Origin: CAYZBF01 sp964476585
GTDB lineage: Bacteria; Hydrothermota; UBA3072
Length of the DNA: 5,359 bases
Assembly (NCBI GenBank): GCA_964476585.1
Contig: CAYZBF010000056.1
Span: 1 to 5,359, forward strand
Direction of reading: 5' to 3'
The notes below the pieces were generated by a model, which saw only the letters and a program-made list of their open reading frames with translations, searched no databases and was not told where the DNA came from. Positions 1-5,359 of this stretch are shown here, piece by piece (position 1 is the stretch's first letter; the number at the start of each line of letters is the position of its first letter). The position numbers and the translations under genes were made by a program.

Positions 1-521
1 GGATCAATTACATGGAAGATCCTGTATCCATAACATAAAGATCGTAATCCTCTTGCCGCCCAAAAATTGAACGATTTTTTACTCGTCCTTCCTTCGGTAT
101 TTATGGTATGATCCCTTTTGATGAAGTTGTAAAATTGTCCATCTTTTTGCCCCATATACAGAACGAAGTTAAGAGCCATTCTTGCTTTTCCCAAGGATAG
201 ACTATCCCCATACAACTCATAATGACGTAAATAGACTATCGCTGCTCTACTCACATCATCAACACAAGTCACTCCCTCATCCTTAGCCTCGACCCAACCA
301 TACTCCGGGTATTCAGAGTAGATATGTGTAATCAACATAGGAGTTCCACCTATTTGTATAACTTCACTTAGATTTTCCAGGTGTTGGAAGTTTATATAAG
401 GCGAAAAACCCTCAAAAGTCTCTGCCGATTCTAATCTACTCCTTTCAAAGCACAATGATCCGCTTACACTTGGAGTTATTAACATCTGAAGTAATATAAA
501 AAATAATGCCATTTTTACCAC
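1..521 (-). CDS. Exported protein of unknown function, probably an alpha-helical (alpha/alpha) glycosidase-like enzyme; C-terminus cut by window edge
   Basis: This frame is open from the start region to position 1 without a stop, giving about 173 residues of a longer protein. It begins with a hydrophobic stretch (MALFFILLQMLI, then TPSVSG) that looks like a signal peptide, so the product is probably exported. I chose GTG at 521-519 because it adds MVK, giving the lysine expected before such a core; ATG at 512-510 is the alternative, and neither has a clear Shine-Dalgarno. Visible segments are EYPEYGWVEAKDEG (about residues 71-83), CVDDVSRAAIVYLRHYEL (86-103), DGQFYNFI (127-134) and GRTSKKSFNFWAARGL (144-159). 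Alternating helices with YNF and WAAR motifs recall (alpha/alpha)-barrel carbohydrate enzymes, but I cannot assign a family or activity. The Cys near residue 24 is not in a proper lipobox. The gene follows the kinase stop by 10 nt (19 nt from the ATG) and so probably belongs to the operon, perhaps acting on the same carbohydrate outside the cytoplasm. Confidence 0.72.
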   Translation of the reverse strand, partial: MVKMALFFILLQMLITPSVSGSLCFERSRLESAETFEGFSPYINFQHLENLSEVIQIGGTPMLITHIYSEYPEYGWVEAKDEGVTCVDDVSRAAIVYLRHYELYGDSLSLGKARMALNFVLYMGQKDGQFYNFIKRDHTINTEGRTSKKSFNFWAARGLRSLCYGYRIFHVID

Positions 522-531
522 ATTTTTTTAA

Positions 532-1488
532 TTATAAAAAGGACGCTACCTCGTCCTTATAGGGCAAGGCTGGTATCGCCCCATACTTCGTCACTGTTAA
601 TGCAGCAACTGCGTTAGCAAATCTAAAGATTCTATGCAGACCTCTGTCAGTTATACTATCATACGATATTTCTGATATCTTAGTGAGCATTCCTGCAACA
701 AAACCATCACCTGCTCCTGTTGTATCCCTTGCCTCAACATCAAAGCCATCCTCCTTACCTTCGGTTTTATCGCTAAAAAAGAGACATCCTTCTTTACCTA
801 ATGTAATTACTAGTAGCTTTACCCCTTTCTCCAAGATATACTTTGCTCCCGTTCTAATATCTCTGCTCTCGGTTATGAATTCTAACTCTTCTTTATTCAT
901 TTTTACTATGTCTGCTAATTTAATTGCCTCTTTTATCTTTTGTCTGGCACTGTTCTGATTTCTCCAAAGTGAGAGTCTAAGGTTNNNNNNNNNNNNNNNN
1001 NNNNNNNNNNNNNNNNNAATCCCTAAAGCCATCAAGGTCGCATCTCTACTTGGATTTGAAATAAGTGATATGGATCCAAAATGTAATATCTTTGACCTTT
1101 TTATGAGAGATGCATCAATCTCGTCTTTTTTTATTTTTGTATCTGCGCTACTTTCTCCATAAAATTCAAAAACTCTCTCCCCTTCCTCACTCAAGGATAC
1201 AAATGCCAATCGTGTTTTGTATTTTTTATCAAAGAGCAGATTTGATATATCAACTCCATTATCTCCCAGGGTATTTGCCAGAAATCTTCCAAAGCAATCA
1301 TTTCCAACCTTTCCAATAAAGGCCACCCTCCTCCCAAGCCTTGCCAATCCAACGGAAACATTGGCTGGAGCTCCCCCTGCCGCTTTTAAGAATCCTGGTG
1401 TGTTCTCTAAACTGACATTCTTCTTCTCTGATACAAAATCTATTAATGCCTCACCTATGCAAACTACGTCAAGAAGAGCTTTTTTCAT
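532..1488 (-). CDS. PfkB-family carbohydrate kinase, probably fructokinase
   Basis: This is a cytoplasmic ATP-dependent sugar kinase of the ribokinase/PfkB family, which phosphorylates a monosaccharide, here most likely fructose to fructose 6-phosphate. The N-terminus DVVCIGEALIDFVS and the glycine-rich GGAPANVSVGLARLG (residues 38-52) form the first family signature. DTTGAGDGFVAG (255-266) is the second, with anion-hole GAG and catalytic base Asp261. NKEE (198-201) matches the NxxE metal/phosphate motif. NLRLSLW (169-175) resembles the NLR-x-x-LW element of fructokinases rather than 2-keto-3-deoxygluconate kinases, which supports the substrate guess, but ribose, tagatose or another ketose is possible. 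The length, 318 residues, is normal. Residues 158-168 are unknown because of 33 Ns; the frame is kept, though relatives suggest about 12 residues there. The start ATG overlaps the dehydrogenase stop (ATGA), and no Shine-Dalgarno is seen, suggesting translation coupled to termination upstream. Confidence 0.93.
   Translation of the reverse strand: MKKALLDVVCIGEALIDFVSEKKNVSLENTPGFLKAAGGAPANVSVGLARLGRRVAFIGKVGNDCFGRFLANTLGDNGVDISNLLFDKKYKTRLAFVSLSEEGERVFEFYGESSADTKIKKDEIDASLIKRSKILHFGSISLISNPSRDATLMALGIXXXXXXXXXXXNLRLSLWRNQNSARQKIKEAIKLADIVKMNKEELEFITESRDIRTGAKYILEKGVKLLVITLGKEGCLFFSDKTEGKEDGFDVEARDTTGAGDGFVAGMLTKISEISYDSITDRGLHRIFRFANAVAALTVTKYGAIPALPYKDEVASFL
985..1017. other. Assembly gap of 33 N inside the kinase gene
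   Basis: A run of 33 Ns falls exactly on codon boundaries and keeps the kinase frame. The missing part should include the end of a helix and the strand with the Asp-Pro that usually precedes NLR in fructokinases. Family comparison from memory suggests 12 residues (36 bases), so the gap length may be an estimate. Confidence 0.95.
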
Positions 1489-2501
1489 TTTTTTGGAATA
1501 ATGAGTGTCTTTGCAGATTTGCGTTTTTTATGGCACTCGAATGCCTTTAATAAATCCTCAAGAGGAAATCTCATTATACTGAATTTGCCAAAGTCTATTC
1601 TTCCAAACGAAAGTAATTCTATAGCACGGCTAAAAGTGTTGGGATTGACATAACTACCCTTTATTGTCAACTCCTTAAAATATATCTCCTGGGGTTTAAT
1701 ATTGATCTTTGCATCCTTATCGCATACACCAAAAAGGATTATTTTACCCCCCCTTCTCGTCAAATCAAATGCCAATATAGAACTCTCGGGAGTACCCGCA
1801 CATTCTATCACAACATCTGCACCATTGTCGGTATTTCGCAATATTATATCCCTAACGTCTTCTTTAACTGGGTCTATCACTATGTCTGCTTTCAATAAAC
1901 GAGCAATCTCTCTTCTTTCTTGGCTTGGCTCAACGACGATTATCTTCCCAACACCAGAAAAATGAACTACCTCTGTCATCATAAGTCCAATAGCGCCCGC
2001 TCCAAGAATTACAACCACATCTCCTATCTGTATATCTGCCAGATCCACACCATGGACTACGCATGAAAGGGGTTCAACAAAAGCTCCCCATTCAAATGGA
2101 ACATTGTCTGGCAATTTGTAGGCTTGAGCTTCTGGCGCAATTGAATATTCTGCAAAACCTCCATCTCTATGAACACCAAGGGCAGTGAGGTTTTCACAAA
2201 GATGCCCGAGACCTCGCCTACAATAGTAACAATATCCGCAGGAAATATTGGGATCGATCACCACCCTATCTCCAATTTTAAATTGTGACACATCTTTGCC
2301 AACATCACAAACGGTCCCAGCGTATTCATGTCCCAGTATCACTGGAGGAGTTGAGTTCGCACTACCTTCAAAAATATGCAGATCTGTTCCGCATATACCA
2401 CAGGCTGCTACACTAATGAGTAATTCATCAGGCATTATTTTGCGAATGGCTTTTTCTTCGATCTTTATATTGCCCGGCTTATAGAATACAGCTGCTTTAA
2501 T
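1485..2501 (-). CDS. Zinc-dependent medium-chain alcohol dehydrogenase, sorbitol/threonine dehydrogenase type, with candidate ATT start
   Basis: This NAD(P)-dependent oxidoreductase probably oxidises a secondary alcohol of a polyol or sugar to a ketone in the cytoplasm. Numbered from the ATT start (338 aa, usual family length), catalytic zinc residues are Cys37 in CGICGTD, His58-Glu59 in GHEYAG and Glu143 in VEPLS. The structural zinc site is Cys88, Cys91, Cys94 and Cys102 (CX2CX2CX7C). The Rossmann loop is GAGAIG (167-172), and Glu191 at the end of the second strand (VVEPS) favours NAD+ over NADP+. Translation from the first ATG (2435) would lose KAAVFYKPGNIKIEE, the conserved first strands of the family. 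The only open space upstream runs from a TAG at 2520-2522 and contains no ATG, GTG or TTG. ATT at 2501-2499 lies 5 nt after GGGAGG and overlaps the stop of the hydrolase gene. The gene ends in an ATGA overlap with the kinase. Next to a fructokinase-like gene, sorbitol-like oxidation to fructose is attractive but is inference. Confidence 0.9.
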   Translation of the reverse strand: MKAAVFYKPGNIKIEEKAIRKIMPDELLISVAACGICGTDLHIFEGSANSTPPVILGHEYAGTVCDVGKDVSQFKIGDRVVIDPNISCGYCYYCRRGLGHLCENLTALGVHRDGGFAEYSIAPEAQAYKLPDNVPFEWGAFVEPLSCVVHGVDLADIQIGDVVVILGAGAIGLMMTEVVHFSGVGKIIVVEPSQERREIARLLKADIVIDPVKEDVRDIILRNTDNGADVVIECAGTPESSILAFDLTRRGGKIILFGVCDKDAKINIKPQEIYFKELTIKGSYVNPNTFSRAIELLSFGRIDFGKFSIMRFPLEDLLKAFECHKKRKSAKTLIIPKK

Positions 2502-4461
2502 TCTTTCCTCCCTTGATTCCTATTTTATACACCTTAACCTGTTTCTTCTCCAAATCAAATGGAATAAGGCCATTAAAGGGAATAGAATCCCCAGTTTCAA
2601 AATCATTGACCTTTCCAATATTTAAATTTGTCTGTATAGAGCCAGTGACTCTTTCCCAATCGTGATTAATTACCCATAATAGGAACTTCGTTCCATCCAT
2701 ATATCTAATTGTACCCAACTCTACAAACGGATTATCTGAGTAAAATGGGGGCATTATTCTTGCCATTTGGGACAAACTTTTATAAATCCTGTACGTCCTA
2801 TCTTTCTTGTAAATGTTATGCGTGTTTGCAAGATAATATTCCAAGGGATATGTTGAGAAGACTACCTTGCCCCTCCCTATAGAATTTACGAGGATTGCAG
2901 GTCTATCCTCTCCATCTACAGCAATGACTTTGGCTTTTGTAGGTGAAACGGGACAATATGCCCTATCTGTGGAATGCCCTTTAGGCTGGAATGTAAATCG
3001 CTCACCCTTTGATATCTCAAAAAAGTCTTGAGTAAATTCAACCTCTATCTTTTCTTCCTTCGGTATATCTCTAAGACCAAATCGCAAATTGTGTTTTGCG
3101 CCAAATAATTTTTCAAATATATGTATCCACATATCGATGTGAAATGAACAGTAAAACGTACCTCCATCCTCCACATATCGGTAGATAGCCTCCCAGAAGG
3201 GTGCAGTGAGTTTCTGCATATTTGGTGCAAGTAACAATCTTGTCTCTTTCGGAATACTCGGTTTTTCTTTTGATTCGATATCTTCCCCCAGTATGGGCTC
3301 TCGAAGAAATTTACTGTTTACGTGTGCCTGTTTAGTCAATGTATAGGCCTGGAGTAATACCTTTTTAATCATATCCTTATCTTCGGATGAATAATGATAA
3401 TCCAGGACGTAATAGGAAGGGATGAGAATAAAACTTTCGCTTTCTTCGATATCAATCAGAGATAGGTCAATGTTATCCATTATTTTGCTAAATCGTTTTA
3501 TCTCGTATCCGGCATCTTTCACTGATCCATCTTTTCTTGTAACGCCAAAGAGTAACTCGTGTGTGTGATGGGAGTACGGTCTCTGGTAGGGGAGATCGAA
3601 ATCCGTGTAGCACCAACATAGAGTCCCAATACCACCAGCTAGAAATGTACTATTATAAGTTGTGCGATAGTAATCTGCCTGATGCTCCTCTGAGACATAG
3701 CAATTAGAACAACCAAATTCTTCAAGAATAACAGGTCTTCCAATATCGCACATCTTTATTATGAAAGAAGGAATGTATGAATGACGGAGAGCATCGTCTT
3801 CGTGGGGATAAATGTGTGGTCCAAAAAAATCAACAATGTCTTTTTGTTCACTTAATCTAAACCCATTATCCTTGCCGTTAACCTCTCTCCCCCACGCTCC
3901 ATCACCAACACTGATTGGGTGTTCTTTATCTATCTTTCTAATTGCCTCACAGATTGTCTTTATCCATTTAAGTACACTCTTGGCATCTGCTGTACCGGCA
4001 TAATTTGGGATCTCATTTGACAGTAGCCATCCAATGACGGCCTTACTATTCCAAACCCTTTTTACAACTTCCTTAACATATAGCGATTCCTGTTTGAGCA
4101 TCCATGGATCCTTATAAAAGTTTCTATCCTCTCTCCAGGGAACATCCCAGTCCTCTCCGGACATATGGCCAACAAAAAAAGAGGGTATCGTAGAGATACC
4201 CACATCATGACAGAGAGCAACAAACTCTGATGATTTATCAAGCATATCTTTATCAACTTCATCTGGTGTTGGCATAAAGTCAGGGAAGTAGAGAAAAGAA
4301 CGGCACACGTTCATTCCTAAATCTTTCATCTGCTTTAGTTCCTCCCTTACTACCTCCGGATCCCACTTCCGCCACATCAAAGGGCCTGTCTTCCTTGGCC
4401 AGTAGTTAGCACCTATTAAATAGATAGGTTTTCCCTTTTTCCTAAAGCAGGTCTTTCCCAT
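2497..4461 (-). CDS. Clan GH-A glycoside hydrolase (GH5/GH42-like), cytoplasmic
   Basis: This 654-residue enzyme is a retaining glycosidase of the (beta/alpha)8 clan GH-A type. The barrel covers about residues 10-335: YLIGANYWPR at strand 1, Arg54 after strand 2, acid/base Glu150 in LLSNE, HIY (216-218), nucleophile probably Glu248 in VILEEFG, and Trp283 in GTLCWCYTDF at strand 8. A second domain (about 340-570, with RLLLAPNMQKL, YVEDGGTFYCS and GRGKVVFSTYPLEY) looks like the glutaminase-like trimerisation domain of GH42 enzymes. A short beta domain ends the protein (about 575-650). There is no signal peptide, so it probably acts on oligosaccharides brought in by the adjacent ABC transporter and is likely exo-acting. 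The barrel motifs recall GH5 mannanases, while the three-domain plan recalls GH42 or the beta-mannosidase family GH164; substrate is unresolved. ATG at 4461 is the only start, since an in-frame TAA lies 12 nt upstream. The ribosome site is weak: AAGGA is 15 nt away. Confidence 0.88.
   Translation of the reverse strand: MGKTCFRKKGKPIYLIGANYWPRKTGPLMWRKWDPEVVREELKQMKDLGMNVCRSFLYFPDFMPTPDEVDKDMLDKSSEFVALCHDVGISTIPSFFVGHMSGEDWDVPWREDRNFYKDPWMLKQESLYVKEVVKRVWNSKAVIGWLLSNEIPNYAGTADAKSVLKWIKTICEAIRKIDKEHPISVGDGAWGREVNGKDNGFRLSEQKDIVDFFGPHIYPHEDDALRHSYIPSFIIKMCDIGRPVILEEFGCSNCYVSEEHQADYYRTTYNSTFLAGGIGTLCWCYTDFDLPYQRPYSHHTHELLFGVTRKDGSVKDAGYEIKRFSKIMDNIDLSLIDIEESESFILIPSYYVLDYHYSSEDKDMIKKVLLQAYTLTKQAHVNSKFLREPILGEDIESKEKPSIPKETRLLLAPNMQKLTAPFWEAIYRYVEDGGTFYCSFHIDMWIHIFEKLFGAKHNLRFGLRDIPKEEKIEVEFTQDFFEISKGERFTFQPKGHSTDRAYCPVSPTKAKVIAVDGEDRPAILVNSIGRGKVVFSTYPLEYYLANTHNIYKKDRTYRIYKSLSQMARIMPPFYSDNPFVELGTIRYMDGTKFLLWVINHDWERVTGSIQTNLNIGKVNDFETGDSIPFNGLIPFDLEKKQVKVYKIGIKGGKN
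2507..2512 (-). promoter_or_regulatory. Strong ribosome binding site GGGAGG for the dehydrogenase
   Basis: On the minus strand AAGGGAGG lies inside the last codons of the hydrolase gene, with five bases (AAAGA) between GGGAGG and the ATT at 2501-2499. It is about 70 nt from the first in-frame ATG (2435), so it cannot serve that codon. Its place therefore decides the start in favour of ATT. Confidence 0.7.
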
Positions 4462-4522
4462 CTCTATTATTTACGTTCCTTAAAAGTTAGAAAATGCCTT
4501 TTTGCTCTTCGCATCCCCGAAA
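4462..4522 (-). other. 61-bp spacer between permease and glycoside hydrolase
   Basis: This is the longest untranslated gap in the visible operon. I see no terminator hairpin followed by T residues, no convincing -35/-10 pair and no obvious operator palindrome. It contains AAGGA at 4477-4481, too far from the hydrolase ATG to be an ideal ribosome site, and a 15-codon basic open frame at 4467-4514 that may be chance. Confidence 0.6.
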
Positions 4523-5334
4523 CTAACCCTTTAAACCTGTATGGGCCATACTGGCGATAAAATGTCGCTGGAATATCACGTATATTATAACTATAGGGAG
4601 CGCCAACATCATTGCTGATGCTAACTGCACACCCACTTGTGCCTCGGCCTGACCTCCAACTGTAAACAGGGCTACCATCTGTGGCATGGTCATAAAGGAT
4701 NNNNNNNNNNNNNNNNNNNNNNNNNNNNNNNNNNNNNNNNNNNNNNNNNNNNAAATGTGATTATCCCCACAGTCACCAACGCAGGTATGGAGTTAGGCCA
4801 GATAATTCGATAAAGTATAACAAAATCACTACACCCATCCATTCTTGCTGCATCTATTATGGATTTAGGAAAAGCCTTGAAATATTGTCTGAATAAGAGT
4901 ATGCCAAAGGCACTAATCATACCGGGAACGATTAGTACCTGATAGGTGTCTGTCCAACCCAATTTAACCATCAGCACATAAAGTGGTATTAGAGTTATCT
5001 GGAATGGAATCATCATCGTAAATAGTATAACCATAAAGATAAGTTCTCTTCCTCTGAACCGTAACCTTGACAGGGCATAACCAATCATTGAAGAGAGGAT
5101 GAGTACTGAGATGGTTATAGAACTGGATACAAAGAGACTATTAAAGAAAGCTCGACTTATTGGTATTCTATTGAAGACTGTTATATAATTCTTTAAAGAA
5201 AAATTTCGAGATAAAGGAAAGAGGTGAGATATCTCTCTCTCTGGTCGTAGGGACGCCGACGTCATCCAGATGAATGGATAGATAAAGATAAGAGCAGCAA
5301 GCGACAATAATATGTAGAATATTATCCTTTTCAT
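4523..5334 (-). CDS. Carbohydrate ABC transporter permease, MalG/UgpE type, interrupted by an N gap
   Basis: This is an inner-membrane permease subunit (BPD_transp_1 family) of a CUT1-type sugar importer. The N-terminal helix (about residues 4-28) is followed by further membrane segments near 66-90, 98-122 and 130-150. The EAA-loop that contacts the ATPase is DAARMDGCSDFVILYR (161-176) followed by PNSIPA, with Asp replacing the usual Glu. After the gap, positions 4523-4699 read in another frame as MTMPQMVALFTVGGQ, a last hydrophobic helix (LASAMMLALPIVIIYVIF), and QRHFIASMAHTGLKG then TAG. The FQR-F and TGLKG ending is typical of this family. The span is 812 nt, so the frames agree only if the real gap is 50 or 53 bases; the complete protein would be about 270 residues, which is normal. 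The family motif around WNDFLWPL should lie in the gap. ATG at 5334 has GAGGTG five nt upstream and overlaps the stop of the preceding gene. Confidence 0.92.
4701..4752. other. Assembly gap of 52 N inside the permease gene, wrong length for the frame
   Basis: The codon TTT (Phe194) ends exactly at 4753 and a codon's third base lies at 4700, so the missing stretch must be 2 modulo 3 in length. Fifty-two is 1 modulo 3. Fifty or 53 bases fit both the frame and the usual spacing of the family. Confidence 0.9.
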
Positions 5335-5359
5335 GCGTACACCTCAGTCTCAAACAACT
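5331..5359 (-). CDS. C-terminal end of an upstream gene, probably the MalF/UgpA-type partner permease
   Basis: Only eight codons and a stop are visible (LFETEVYA, then TGA). The TGA shares four bases with the next start in the arrangement ATGA. In CUT1 sugar transporters the MalF-type permease gene usually lies directly before the MalG-type gene, and such proteins often end in a short F-E-x-x-V-Y-like tail. The identification rests mainly on position and could be wrong. Confidence 0.45.
5340..5345 (-). promoter_or_regulatory. Ribosome binding site GAGGTG of the permease
   Basis: GAGGTG lies five bases before the ATG at 5334, inside the last codons of the upstream gene, and supports this start together with the ATGA overlap. 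Confidence 0.6.

Noticed and set aside
683..1501. Plus-strand open frames opposite the kinase gene
   Set aside because: They lie antisense to a clear PfkB gene, have low-complexity Ser/Pro/Leu-rich translations and show no family motifs.
1702..2484. Plus-strand open frames opposite the dehydrogenase
   Set aside because: They are antisense to a gene with complete zinc and nucleotide motifs and have no recognisable content.
88..3067. Repeated TTCCTTCGGTAT near 90 and near 3056
   Set aside because: A 12-base match at two places inside unrelated coding frames is compatible with chance; no flanking similarity or inverted ends.
3045..4262. Short alternative-frame open stretches inside the glycoside hydrolase
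   Set aside because: They overlap conserved catalytic-domain coding in the main frame and show no domain or ribosome site.
4462..4522. Terminator or promoter in the permease-hydrolase spacer
   Set aside because: Only a very weak ATGC/GCAT pairing is present, with no GC-rich stem and T run, and no acceptable -35/-10 spacing.
4690..4700. Permease stop at 4690, implying a truncated gene
   Set aside because: The stop appears only because the 52-N filler shifts the frame; a proper family C-terminus is readable in the shifted frame to 4523.
5168..5353. 61-codon minus-strand open frame overlapping the permease start
   Set aside because: It overlaps the permease N-terminus in another frame; the permease start has a ribosome site and a good first membrane helix.

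Overview
The window holds part of one carbohydrate-utilisation operon. Every supportable gene is on the minus strand, so transcription runs from right (5359) to left (1). The DNA is AT-rich, with coding densely packed and two runs of N (985-1017 and 4701-4752) that look like scaffold gaps, as in a draft genome or metagenome assembly. TAA, TAG and TGA all end genes here, so the ordinary bacterial code applies. The genes point to a heterotrophic, sugar-fermenting bacterium; I cannot place it in a phylum from this sequence.

Layout in transcription order: the last eight codons of an upstream gene, probably the partner ABC permease (5331-5359); a MalG/UgpE-type sugar ABC permease (4523-5334), whose reading frame is interrupted by the 52-N gap but whose true C-terminus is readable beyond it; a 61-bp spacer; a 654-aa cytoplasmic clan GH-A glycoside hydrolase with a GH42-like layout (2497-4461); a zinc-dependent medium-chain dehydrogenase of the sorbitol/threonine dehydrogenase type (1485-2501); a PfkB-family sugar kinase resembling fructokinases (532-1488), with an 11-codon N gap; and the N-terminal part of an exported, probably (alpha/alpha)-helical protein of unknown function (1-521) that runs off the left edge.

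The genes are tightly coupled: ATGA overlaps at 5331-5334 and 1485-1488, a 5-bp overlap at 2497-2501, and a 10-19 bp gap before the last gene. A working model (inference) is import of a small glycoside by the ABC transporter, hydrolysis in the cytoplasm, oxidation of a released polyol or sugar by the dehydrogenase to a ketose such as fructose, and phosphorylation by the kinase into glycolysis.

The most notable point is the dehydrogenase start. Its conserved N-terminus extends 22 codons upstream of the first ATG. No ATG, GTG or TTG is available there, but an ATT codon sits 5 nt after a strong GGGAGG ribosome binding site and overlaps the stop codon of the preceding gene. This is a candidate rare AUU start, or else a single-base sequence error. 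I found no RNA genes, CRISPR arrays, insertion sequences or convincing terminators, and no stretch over 300 bases lacks a gene.
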